The position numbers and the translations under genes were made by a program. Below, piece by piece: positions 26,448 to 34,824 of a stretch of DNA of 64,000 nucleotides. The first letter of the stretch is position 1. The number at the start of each line of letters is the position of its first letter. Origin of the DNA: Rubrivivax sp. (GTDB taxonomy: Bacteria > Pseudomonadota > Gammaproteobacteria > Burkholderiales > Burkholderiaceae_C); contig JAUXRG010000031.1 of the NCBI GenBank assembly GCA_030681795.1, positions 62,001 through 126,000 of the forward strand, written 5' to 3'. The notes beneath the pieces were generated by a model that ran no database searches, was not told where the DNA came from, and saw only the letters and a list, made by a program, of their open reading frames with translations.

Positions 26448-28112
26448 ATGCCGAACTCTCTGCCTCGCGCCGCACCGCCCGACAGCGATCTATCCATGCG
26501 TGCCACCGACGCCGCCCTGCGGGCATCCGAAAGCCGTTACCGGCGTCTCTTCGAAGCAGCGCAGGACGGGATCCTTCTCATCAACGTCGAAACGGCGCAG
26601 ATCGAGGACGCGAACCCGTACCTGCTCAGACTCCTGGGCTACACCCATGCGCAAATGCTGGGCAAGAAACTGTGGGAAGTCGGCGCTTTCGCAGATGTCG
26701 AAAAGAGCGCGGACATGTTCGAACAGCTGCAGACCAATGGCTACGTCCGCTATGACGATCTGCCACTGAAGACGCAGTCCGGCGCGCTCGTCAGCGTCGA
26801 ATTCGTCAGCAACACATACGACGTCGAAGGCGTCCGCGTCATCCAGTGCAACGTGCGCAACATCACCGAGCGCAAGCGCGATGCCGAGGAACTGGATCGG
26901 TACCGTCATCGACTCGAGGAATTGGTTGCCGTGCGCACGCAGGAGTTGGCTGCCGCCACGAAGGCGGCCGAGGCCGCCAACGTCGCCAAGAGCTCCTTCC
27001 TGGCGAACATGTCGCACGAGATCCGCACGCCATTGGCCGCCATCACGGGCATGGCCTACCTGATCGGGCGCTCCACCGTCACGCCGCAACAGGCCACCTG
27101 GTTGACCATGCTGGAGTCCGGCAGCCAGCACCTGCTGGAACTCATCAATGCGATCCTTGATCTGTCCAAGATCGACGCCGGCAAGCTGGCGCTGGAAGAG
27201 ACCGATGTCGGCGTCGGCAGGGTCGTCGCCAATGTCGCGTCGATGCTCTTCGAGCAGGCCACCGCCAAGCACCTGTCGCTGTTGGTGCAGGTGCAGCCCG
27301 TCCGATGCGCACTGTTGGGCGATGCCGCACGCCTGCAGCAGGCGCTGCTCAACTACGCCAGCAATGCCATCAAGTTCACCGACGCCGGAAGCGTCATCCT
27401 GCGTGCGACCTGCGAGGAGGAGACCGCCACCCACGTGCTCGTGCGCTTCGAAGTGCAGGACACCGGCGTGGGCATCGCCCCCGAAGTCCTGCCCAGGCTC
27501 TTCACGGCGTTCGAGCAGGCGGACAACTCGACCACCCGAAAATACGGCGGCACCGGGCTGGGCCTGGCCGTCGTGCGCCAGCTCGCGCGGCTGATGGGCG
27601 GCGACGTCGGCGTGGTCAGCACGCCCGGTGTCGGCAGCACGTTCTGGTTCACGGCGCGCCTGCGCAAGGCCGAGAAGCTGCCCGCGGGCCATCTCATGAC
27701 GGTCGACTCTTCCGAATCAAGGCTGGTGCACGAACACGCGGGTGCGCACATTCTTCTCGTCGACGACGAACCGATGAACCGCCAGATCACGCTCGAAATA
27801 CTGCGGGCCGTGATCCCGCATGTGGATGTCGCCGAGGACGGGAACGAAGCGGTGGGCCTCGCCGCGATGCATGCCTACGACCTGATCCTGATGGACGTCC
27901 AGATGCCAAGGGTGGACGGACTGGAAGCCACGCGCAGGATCCGGTTGTTGCCCGCGTGCGCCAGGACGCCGATCGTCGCCCTGACGGCCAATGCCTTCGC
28001 CGAGGACAAGGCGCGCTGCCTTGCCGCGGGCATGGACGATTTCCTCGCCAAGCCGTTCCATCCGAAGGCGCTGTTCGAGACCGTCGGCAAGTGGCTGTCG
28101 ATGAAGCGGTGA
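26448..28112 (+). CDS. Hybrid sensor histidine kinase (PAS, HisKA, HATPase, receiver)
   Basis: This is a soluble 554-aa hybrid kinase. A PAS domain (about residues 25-140, ending in the PAC motif NVRNITERK) is followed by a coiled coil and the HisKA domain with phospho-acceptor H190 in ANMSHEIRTPL. The ATPase part shows NYASNAIKFTD (N box), DTGVGIAP and GGTGLGLAVVRQL. The C-terminal receiver carries HILLVDDEP, phospho-acceptor D483 in LILMDVQMPRVDG and the lysine in LAKPFHP. There is no membrane segment, so it senses something in the cytoplasm. No Hpt or response-regulator gene is adjacent. It starts 22 bp after the broken OmpA gene. Confidence 0.93.
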   Translation: MPNSLPRAAPPDSDLSMRATDAALRASESRYRRLFEAAQDGILLINVETAQIEDANPYLLRLLGYTHAQMLGKKLWEVGAFADVEKSADMFEQLQTNGYVRYDDLPLKTQSGALVSVEFVSNTYDVEGVRVIQCNVRNITERKRDAEELDRYRHRLEELVAVRTQELAAATKAAEAANVAKSSFLANMSHEIRTPLAAITGMAYLIGRSTVTPQQATWLTMLESGSQHLLELINAILDLSKIDAGKLALEETDVGVGRVVANVASMLFEQATAKHLSLLVQVQPVRCALLGDAARLQQALLNYASNAIKFTDAGSVILRATCEEETATHVLVRFEVQDTGVGIAPEVLPRLFTAFEQADNSTTRKYGGTGLGLAVVRQLARLMGGDVGVVSTPGVGSTFWFTARLRKAEKLPAGHLMTVDSSESRLVHEHAGAHILLVDDEPMNRQITLEILRAVIPHVDVAEDGNEAVGLAAMHAYDLILMDVQMPRVDGLEATRRIRLLPACARTPIVALTANAFAEDKARCLAAGMDDFLAKPFHPKALFETVGKWLSMKR

Positions 28113-28270
28113 GTTTCGTCGGCGTGGCCGCAGCGCCGCATCGACCCCTTGTGGCCCTGCGGGCGCACCCCGCGGCACGCCTGTCGCACGCGGTGCTGCG
28201 TCAAACCGGCCTGCGGCCGACCGGCAGGTCTACGCCGAAAAAGGTCGGTTGGCCCGCCCCTGTGGCACCC

Positions 28271-28555
28271 TCAACGTGAGGCCGGCTGGCCTGGTGCTCG
28301 GGCCGTGTAGGCATCACGCGAGGGGTGGTCGAGCACTTGGCGGGGAAAATAGCCCATCACCAGCGCACGATCGGCCGGGCCGGGCCGAGGGCGGCGGAGC
28401 AGGCCTTCCCATCCACACACCAGGGAAGCGCAGCGGTAACGCCGCATCGGAACGAAGAGGCCGATCAGGCGGTCGGCGAAACACCGACGCACGCGCACCA
28501 CGACGACCTGGCATTGCGGGCAGACCAGGGAAGGAGTGTGGTGCGGCTTCGTCAT
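28271..28555 (-). CDS. Small zinc-ribbon-like protein
   Basis: This 94-aa protein has two cysteine pairs, C12/C15 (CPQC) and C42/C47 (RCASLVCGWEG), separated by a basic stretch FADRLIGLFVPMRRYR. I know similar short bacterial proteins with an RYRC...CGWEG ending, all without known function. The C-terminal third is basic and probably disordered. The start at 28555 is the ATG that precedes the first cysteine pair by 11 residues. It is in an otherwise poorly coding stretch between the kinase and a secreted protein. Confidence 0.6.
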   Translation of the reverse strand: MTKPHHTPSLVCPQCQVVVVRVRRCFADRLIGLFVPMRRYRCASLVCGWEGLLRRPRPGPADRALVMGYFPRQVLDHPSRDAYTARAPGQPASR

Positions 28556-28757
28556 TTCTTCAGGATGCCCTGACGAGGGGGCCCCGTCCGTACGGTGCCG
28601 TACGCAGCTTCGCGCCACTTTTGGACTCGTCGACAGCGACCGTGCAGGTGACGCACTCGCGTGGGGCCAAGAAGGGCGAAGCGATCGTCGGCGCGCGTGG
28701 TCGCGGTGGCAGGCCACGACGAGGGCAGCCTGCCCGGTGCCTCCCCGCGCGCGGGAA

Positions 28758-29303
28758 TCAGTCGTCGAGGTCGCGGATCCCCGCCGCGAACCAGCCGCCG
28801 GGCAGCCCGGTGGCCGGACTGAACCCGCGGATCAGCAGCTGCGGGTTCTCGCAAGTCGCCGGCAGCACCGCGGTGTTGACGCCGTCCAGCAATGGCCCGC
28901 GGATCGTGAAGTGGCCCGCCGCGCCGAGCTCGACAGGACCGGTGGTGAACTTGGTCGCCGTCGCGTCGGCGGCCCCGCAGGCGAGCGTGGCCGCCACATG
29001 GGTGACCGGGCCGCGCGTCGCGATGGCCTCGCCGCTGGAGAACAGAAGACCCTTGCCGCGGATCACGACGCTGGCGTCGGAGTACACGGTGGCGTCGAGC
29101 TTGCGGATCACCCAGGCGCGGCCGCCCGGACCGATGCCGCGCACGACGTTGGACACGTCCACCCCGCCGGCTGCGGTGAGGGGGTCGACGCCGATGCCGC
29201 CGTCGAACTTCAGCACCGCGGCGGGGTTCGGGGCCGCGGCCGCAGCCGCAGCCGCCAGTGCGAGGGCGAAGGGAACCAGGAAACGCAGATTGATCGAGCG
29301 CAT
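28758..29303 (-). CDS. Secreted hypothetical protein
   Basis: This 181-aa protein has a clear signal peptide (MRSINLRFLVPFALALAAAA, cut near residue 24). The mature part starts NPAAVLKFDGGIGVDPLTAAGG and ends with WFAAGIRDLDD; it contains two cysteines that could form a disulphide. It is probably rich in beta strands. I have seen proteins with the same IGV..NVVRGI..GGRAWVI pattern annotated as hypothetical in other proteobacteria. The start has GAGGA about 8 bp upstream. The genes around it suggest no role. Confidence 0.7.
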   Translation of the reverse strand: MRSINLRFLVPFALALAAAAAAAAPNPAAVLKFDGGIGVDPLTAAGGVDVSNVVRGIGPGGRAWVIRKLDATVYSDASVVIRGKGLLFSSGEAIATRGPVTHVAATLACGAADATATKFTTGPVELGAAGHFTIRGPLLDGVNTAVLPATCENPQLLIRGFSPATGLPGGWFAAGIRDLDD

Positions 29304-29520
29304 GAGCGGAGTCCTCGGGTGGGAATGGATGTTTCCCCACGGCATGGCCCGCCGCGGGGGCGGATGGGCCTGGCACCTTGCGTTCGACCCATCCCCCGTA
29401 TACATGGCAGCACCGTGCTTTATTCCCTTTCGGCCCGAAGCCAGTCGCCCGCCAAGGGTTCAGCGCAAGAGCTGCGCATAGCCCACAAGCGCCAGCGCTT
29501 GCGTGTCGGGCGCCCCTGTT

Positions 29521-32277
29521 TCAATCGAGCACGTAGACCAGGGCCGTGCGTGCCGGCACGTGGAGCGTGCCGCTGGCGGCATCCCAACGCGCGAGCGCGG
29601 CCGGACGCGCGTCCGCCGCGTCACGGGCCAGGTGCACCGGATGCAAGCTGAAGGCCCGGCCTTTCAGTTCGGGCAGCGCCAACTTCACCTCGGTCTTGTC
29701 GACATTGATGGTGTAGAGCAATTCGGCAAAGCGCGCGCCTGGCAGGCCGCGGCCGTCGAGATGCCCGACGATCGCGGTGGGCACCTGCGCCGGCCCGGTA
29801 TTGAGGAACCTCAATCGTGCCGAGACGTCTGCGGCGCTGCGCAAGCGCAGCAGCGTGGTGCTGGTGCGGATCTTCAGCAGGTCCAGGAAAGCGTCACGCG
29901 TGAAGCGGATCTCGGCCGGCGTGGGTTTGATCGCCGGGTCGGCCAGCAGCGGCTTCATCGCGGGCCACAGCGTGCCGTTGTCACCCCGCGGCGGCAGGCC
30001 GGTGCCGAAGTGGTTGTCGCTGAAGGTCCAGTCCAGGCGGTTGAACCAGTCGCCGCTGTCGAAGCTGTTGCGGTCGCCGCTCTTGCTGCGCAGTGCTTCG
30101 ACGCCGGCGTGGAAATAGGCGATGCCCTGGCTGAAGGCCGTGGTGGCCAGGCCCAGCACCTGCACGCGGGCACGGTCTTCGCGGCTCGTGACGGGCGGCA
30201 GCTTGAGCACGTTGATGTCGAACAGCGTGGGGTTGTCGTGGTTCTCGACGTAGTTCACCACCTCGTCGGGCTGGCTGGCGAAGCCCGCGCCCTGGCCGGC
30301 GTAATCGATCGCCGAGAGCGGCTTGACGCTGCCGTCGTGGGTGAGCAGGCGGTAGTCGCGCAGCGTGCCCGCCAGGCCCACGCGCACCAGGTCGGCGGCG
30401 CGCAGCAGTTCCTCCCGCGTGCCCACGCCGGCCTGGCGCGCATGCGGGTTGGCGTCGTAGTGCAGGCCGTTGATCCAGCCCTGGCGCTGCACCGTGGTGG
30501 CGGCGTCGCCGCAACAACCGCCGCCGCGCACGGCGTCGCGGCCGCGGTCGCTGAAGGACGCGATGCCGCTGCCCGCCAGGCGGCCCTGCGCGGCCTGCAC
30601 GAAGCGCGCGCCGTCCTTGACCTCGCCGAAATTCCAGCCTTCGCCGATGAGGTGGATGCGGCGGCCCGCGGCCTGGTCCACGGCGCGTTGCAGCAGCCGC
30701 ATCGCCGCGCGGGGCTGGTGGCCCATGAGGTCGAAGCGCAAGCTGTCGATCCGGTAGTCGCGCGCCCAGACCACGGCCGAGTCGATCATCAGCTTGGCCA
30801 TCATGCGGTTCTCGGTGGCGGTGTTGTCGCAGCAGGTGGAAGTCTCCACCGCGCCGGCCGCGTTCAGCCGCTGGTAGTAGCCCGGCACGATGCGGTCGAG
30901 CACCGAGCGCTCCTTCTGGCCCGATGCGGTGGTGTGGTTGTAGACCACGTCCATGCCCACGCGCAGCCCGGCGCGGTGCAGCGCCTGGACCATGCGGCGG
31001 AACTCCAGGATGCGCACGGCACCGTCGGACGCGTCGCTGGCGTAGCTGCCTTCGGGAGCGGTGTAGTGCCAGGGGTCGTAGCCCCAGTTGAAGCAGTCGG
31101 TCGCGGCGGTGGCAGCGACGGCGGCCTGTTGCGTGTCGCCGTCGGGTGCGCCGGCGGCCAGCGCGGCGGGGTCGGGGCGGGTGCACCCCTGCTCGGGGAC
31201 CGAAGCCAGGTCGAAAACCGGCAACAGGTGCACATCGGTGAGCCCGGCCGCGGCCATCGCCCGCAGGTGCTTCATGCCGTTCGACTGCGCCTCGGTGAAG
31301 GCCAGGTATTTGCCGCGGTGCGCCGGATCGACCGTGGTGTCTCCCACCGAGAAGTCGCGCACATGCAGCTCGTAGACCACGAGATCGGTGGCCGCCTTCA
31401 CCGTGTCCGGCCGCGGCGTGGCGGCCCAGCCTGCGGGCTGCAGCGCGGGGGCGGCCAGGCGGCCGATCCAGCTGCGCTGCGAGTCGGTGGTCAGGCTCAG
31501 CGAATAGGGGTCGGTGACGCGGTTGCGCACCCTGCCCGTTCCGCGCACGAACACGTCGACGAGGTAGGTGTAGTACTGCCCACTCAGGTCGCCTGGTAGC
31601 CGGGCCGACCAGTGGCCGGTCGCCGCGTCGCGCTGCAGCGGCAGCCGTTGCCGTGCGGGGGACTGGCCCGTGGCGTGCAGGCACAGCCAGACGCCTTGCG
31701 CCGTGGGCGACCAGAGCTTGAAGGCCGTGCCCCCGCGCGTCGGTGTGGCGCCTTGGTCGGTGGTGCGCTGGGCGGCGGCGTAGAGGTCGTCCAGCGCCCC
31801 GGCCACTTGCGTGGCGGTGGCCTGCCGCACGCGGCCTTGTTCGTCCTCCTGCACCAGCACGAGCTGGCCGCGCAGCAGCCTGCCCAGGCGGGCGGCGGCG
31901 CCGGGCGGCACGCTCAACGTGACGCCGGCGGCGACCCACTTGAAGCGCTGCGCGGCGGGCTCGGGCAAGAGGCCGCCGAAGGCGGCCAGGGCGATGGCGC
32001 CGTCGGCCCCGGAGACCCGTTCGCCGGCCACTGCGGCGATCTGCCCGCGGGCCGAGTGGTACAGGCGAAAGCGCCCCGTCGAATCGGCCTGCGGCCAGCG
32101 CAGCAGGCGGCGGCTGAGCCACACGGCGCGGGCGTCGGCGGGTTCGGCCGCGGTGGCCTGGAGCACCTGCTGGAAGCCGGCATCGCAGTCAGCCAGCGAC
32201 GGTGCCGCCGCGGCAGCGGCGGTCGTGTGCCAGGCCAGCAACACAAGGGCCAGGACGGGAAGCAGTCGCGAGGGCAT
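29521..32277 (-). CDS. pulA: Exported pullulanase-type alpha-1,6-glucosidase (GH13)
   Basis: This 918-aa enzyme debranches alpha-1,6 links in starch, glycogen or pullulan. A signal peptide (about residues 1-24) is followed by N-terminal beta domains including a CBM48-like segment near 190-290, the GH13 catalytic barrel and a C-terminal beta domain. The catalytic triad is visible: nucleophile D516 (RIDSLRFDLMGH), acid/base E546 (HLIGEGWNF) and D681 (YVENHDN). YELHVRDFSVGD and NWGYDPWHYTAPEGSYAS are pullulanase hallmarks. The start at 32277 is chosen because of the signal peptide; the frame is open for 2.5 kb further but has no coding character. It is divergent from another GH13 gene with 75 bp between them. 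Confidence 0.93.
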   Translation of the reverse strand: MPSRLLPVLALVLLAWHTTAAAAAAPSLADCDAGFQQVLQATAAEPADARAVWLSRRLLRWPQADSTGRFRLYHSARGQIAAVAGERVSGADGAIALAAFGGLLPEPAAQRFKWVAAGVTLSVPPGAAARLGRLLRGQLVLVQEDEQGRVRQATATQVAGALDDLYAAAQRTTDQGATPTRGGTAFKLWSPTAQGVWLCLHATGQSPARQRLPLQRDAATGHWSARLPGDLSGQYYTYLVDVFVRGTGRVRNRVTDPYSLSLTTDSQRSWIGRLAAPALQPAGWAATPRPDTVKAATDLVVYELHVRDFSVGDTTVDPAHRGKYLAFTEAQSNGMKHLRAMAAAGLTDVHLLPVFDLASVPEQGCTRPDPAALAAGAPDGDTQQAAVAATAATDCFNWGYDPWHYTAPEGSYASDASDGAVRILEFRRMVQALHRAGLRVGMDVVYNHTTASGQKERSVLDRIVPGYYQRLNAAGAVETSTCCDNTATENRMMAKLMIDSAVVWARDYRIDSLRFDLMGHQPRAAMRLLQRAVDQAAGRRIHLIGEGWNFGEVKDGARFVQAAQGRLAGSGIASFSDRGRDAVRGGGCCGDAATTVQRQGWINGLHYDANPHARQAGVGTREELLRAADLVRVGLAGTLRDYRLLTHDGSVKPLSAIDYAGQGAGFASQPDEVVNYVENHDNPTLFDINVLKLPPVTSREDRARVQVLGLATTAFSQGIAYFHAGVEALRSKSGDRNSFDSGDWFNRLDWTFSDNHFGTGLPPRGDNGTLWPAMKPLLADPAIKPTPAEIRFTRDAFLDLLKIRTSTTLLRLRSAADVSARLRFLNTGPAQVPTAIVGHLDGRGLPGARFAELLYTINVDKTEVKLALPELKGRAFSLHPVHLARDAADARPAALARWDAASGTLHVPARTALVYVLD

Positions 32278-32352
32278 GGGCGGCGTTCGTGGCGTGGTCG
32301 ATCGGCCGATGCTATCCAAGGGCCGCCACGGGCTTGGCCTACATTCGCGCGC

Positions 32353-34095
32353 ATGAAGATGCGATTCATCAGCGCCGGTGCCCTCATTCGCCACGGGATG
32401 GCCGCGCTGGCCTTGTGCGCCACGCTCGGCATTGCCGCAGCCCCGCCGGCCGTCGATGCGCGGCCGGTGGCGGCGGTCCCGCGCGCCAGCCGGCTGGCCG
32501 AGGGCTGGGAGCATGGCGCCTTCATGGAGATCTTCGTGCGCGCCTGGCGCGACAGCAACGGCGACGGCATCGGCGACCTGCGCGGCCTGACGCAAAGCCT
32601 GGACCACCTGCAGGCGCTGGGGGTGCGCGGCCTGTGGTTGATGCCGATCACGAAGAACGCCGACGGCGACCATGGCTACGCCACGACCGACTTCCGCGCC
32701 GTCGCGCCCGAGTACGGCACGCTGGCCGATTTCGACGAGCTGATCCGCCAGGCGCACCAGCGCGGCATCGGCGTGATCATGGATTACGTCATCAACCACG
32801 CCAGCGCGCAGCACCCGATGTTCCAGCGGGCGCTGCAGGGGCCGGGCGACCGCTTCCACTCGTGGTTCGTGTGGGCCGACGCGGCGCCGCAGGGCTGGGA
32901 CATCTGGGGCAAGAACCCCTGGTACCACACGGCCTCCAAGCCCTGGCTTTTCAAGGGTGACTTGAAGGACCTGCCCAGGCCAGCGCCCGAGGCGCGGGGC
33001 TTCTATTTCGGCACCTTCGGGCCGCACATGCCGGACTTCGACTTCCGCAACCCCGAGGTGCTGGAGTACCACCTGGCGAGCCTGCGCTTCTGGCTGAATC
33101 GCGGCCTGGACGGTTTTCGGCTCGATGCCGTGCCGCACCTCATCGAGAACAACGCCCGCGACTGGAACGACCAGCCCGAGAGCCGCGCGCTGACCAAGCG
33201 CCTGCAGGACCTCGTCAAGAGCTACCCGCGCCGCATGGTGGTGTGCGAAGCCACGGCCGAGCCGCAAGCCTACGGCGACCCGGCCGTATGCGGCGGCGCT
33301 TTCGCCTTCGGTTATGTGCACCACTTCATCGAGGCCGCGCGCGGCAAGGCCGAATCGGTGCGCCAGGTGGCCGAGTTCTACCGCCGGGCCTCGCCGACGA
33401 TGGCCACTTTCCTGTCCAGCCACGACAGCTTCGCGGGCCGGCGCCCCTGGGACCAGCTCGAAGGCCACGCGGCCCGGCTCAAGCTGGCCGCGGCGTCGTA
33501 CCTGCTGCAGCCCGGCACGCCCTTCATCTACTACGGCGAAGAGATCGGCCAGGCCGGCGTGCCCGGTCTGGCGGGCGATTTGCCGATCCGCAGCCCGATG
33601 AGCTGGACCACCGACCCCGCCACCGCGGGCTTCACCACCGGCAAGCCGTTCCGCCCGTTGGCGCCGAACCGGGCCACGCACAACGTGCAGGTGCAGCGCG
33701 CCGACCCGGATTCGATCTTCAACTTCTACAAGGCGATGCTGGGGCTGCGCAACACCTTGCCGTCGATCGCGCGCGGCAGCTTCGAGGCCAGCTTCGCCCA
33801 AGGCCGGGTTGCCGGCTGGCAGCGCCGCTGGGGCGACGAGACCGCCGTGGTGGTGATCAACTATGGCGAGACCGAGGCCGAGGCCACGCTGGATGCGCTG
33901 CCTTCGTATGCGCAAGGTTGGTCGGCCTACCCGGCCGAGGGCGCCCCGCTGCGCGCCCAAGGCAACGGCCAGGCCCGGGTGGCCGTGCCGGCGCAGTCGC
34001 TGCGGGTGTGGGTGTTGCAGCCTTCGCGCCCGGCTCAGGGCGGGCCGAAGCCCAGGCGTTCGAATGCGCCGCGCGCCGCGGCGCTGGCCAGGTAA
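32353..34095 (+). CDS. Exported GH13 alpha-glucosidase/alpha-amylase
   Basis: This 580-aa protein has a signal peptide (ALALCATLGIAAAPP) and a GH13 domain with nucleophile D258 (GFRLDAVPHL), acid/base E299 (VVCEATAEP) and D358 (FLSSHDSF). Calcium- and substrate-site regions DSNGDGIGDLRGL and YVINHASAQHP are typical of the oligo-1,6-glucosidase/alpha-glucosidase group. The true domain seems to end at LRVWVLQP near residue 558; the last 20 residues are coded by bases that also encode the end of the convergent modA-like gene. It probably trims oligosaccharides in the periplasm. The TGTA-N7-TACA operator found elsewhere in this region is absent upstream. Confidence 0.9.
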   Translation: MKMRFISAGALIRHGMAALALCATLGIAAAPPAVDARPVAAVPRASRLAEGWEHGAFMEIFVRAWRDSNGDGIGDLRGLTQSLDHLQALGVRGLWLMPITKNADGDHGYATTDFRAVAPEYGTLADFDELIRQAHQRGIGVIMDYVINHASAQHPMFQRALQGPGDRFHSWFVWADAAPQGWDIWGKNPWYHTASKPWLFKGDLKDLPRPAPEARGFYFGTFGPHMPDFDFRNPEVLEYHLASLRFWLNRGLDGFRLDAVPHLIENNARDWNDQPESRALTKRLQDLVKSYPRRMVVCEATAEPQAYGDPAVCGGAFAFGYVHHFIEAARGKAESVRQVAEFYRRASPTMATFLSSHDSFAGRRPWDQLEGHAARLKLAAASYLLQPGTPFIYYGEEIGQAGVPGLAGDLPIRSPMSWTTDPATAGFTTGKPFRPLAPNRATHNVQVQRADPDSIFNFYKAMLGLRNTLPSIARGSFEASFAQGRVAGWQRRWGDETAVVVINYGETEAEATLDALPSYAQGWSAYPAEGAPLRAQGNGQARVAVPAQSLRVWVLQPSRPAQGGPKPRRSNAPRAAALAR

Positions 34096-34778
34096 GCCAC
34101 GAACGCGCGCGCCAGTGCGTCGTGCTTGCTGCCGGCCACCACGGCGGCGGCGTGGCGCACCGGCGTGCGCGTGACCAGGGTCTGCACCACGCGCACCCGA
34201 TCGGTGGCCGTGGCCGCATCGGTCTGGTAGACAAAGCCGGCCTGGACCTCGCCCCGCGCCACTTCGGCAAGCACCTGGCGCGCGTCTTCGGCGGGCACGA
34301 TCTTGTGCTGCACGGCGGGCCACAGCCGCGCGGCGTCGATCGCTTCGCGCGCATAGCGGCCGGCCGGCGAGCTGGCGGTGCGTGCCATGCCGATGCGGGC
34401 AATCTCCGGCCGCGCCAGATCGGCCAGGCGCTGCACCGGTGAGTGGGTGGCCGCCGGCACCACCAGCACCAACGCATTGGTGGCGAACTCGCGCGGCAGG
34501 GCATCCACCAGCAAGCGCCGCGCCATGCCGTGCTGCAGCGTCTGCACATCGGTGCAGGCCAGCACATCGGCCGGCGTGCCTTGCGCGATCTGCTCGAGCA
34601 GGGCGCCCGAAGCCGCCACGGTCAGCCGCACCGAGGCCCCGGCGTGCTCGGCCTCGAAGGCCCGCGCCACCTCGCGCAGGGCTTCTTGCAGGCTGGTGGC
34701 GGCCAGGACATGCAGCGTCTGCCCGAACGCGGGCAGGACCAGGCACAGGCAGAAGACGAAGGCGAACAGGCGTGGCAT
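34035..34778 (-). CDS. ModA-like molybdate/tungstate-binding protein, orphan
   Basis: This 247-aa periplasmic binding protein has a signal peptide (MPRLFAFVFCLCLVLPAFGQ) and the ModA pattern LHVLAATSLQEALREVA, then FEAEHAGASVRLTVAASGALLEQI and TPADVLACTDVQ. The family usually delivers molybdate to ModBC. Neither modB nor modC is in the window, and the gene lies 46 bp behind malQ in the same direction. The two serines and backbone positions of the oxyanion site are partly visible (ATS, SGAL). It may serve a transporter elsewhere, or bind another oxyanion. Its 3' end overlaps the convergent GH13 gene by 61 bp. Confidence 0.85.
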   Translation of the reverse strand: MPRLFAFVFCLCLVLPAFGQTLHVLAATSLQEALREVARAFEAEHAGASVRLTVAASGALLEQIAQGTPADVLACTDVQTLQHGMARRLLVDALPREFATNALVLVVPAATHSPVQRLADLARPEIARIGMARTASSPAGRYAREAIDAARLWPAVQHKIVPAEDARQVLAEVARGEVQAGFVYQTDAATATDRVRVVQTLVTRTPVRHAAAVVAGSKHDALARAFVAYLASAAARGAFERLGFGPP

Positions 34779-34824
34779 GCGCAGAGTATCCGGCCAGCGC
34801 GCTGCGCTGCGGCAAGGCCGGGGC

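Noticed and set aside
29486-29501. CAAGCGC-CA-GCGCTTG behind the pullulanase gene as a terminator.
   Set aside because: The loop is only two bases and there is no T-tract, so I do not call it.
32278-32352. A seventh HexR-like operator between pulA and the alpha-glucosidase gene.
   Set aside because: Only a single TACA half-site is present and the partner half is missing.
34035-34095. The overlap of the alpha-glucosidase and modA-like genes as evidence that one is not real.
   Set aside because: Both proteins have complete family motifs; only the last 20 residues of the glucosidase frame are shared and look like read-through beyond the domain end.
32278-34815. The pullulanase frame stays open for another 2.5 kb upstream on the minus strand.
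   Set aside because: It runs antisense to the GH13 gene and covers malQ-side DNA without protein character; the signal peptide at 32277 marks the true start. Long open antisense frames are normal at this GC content.
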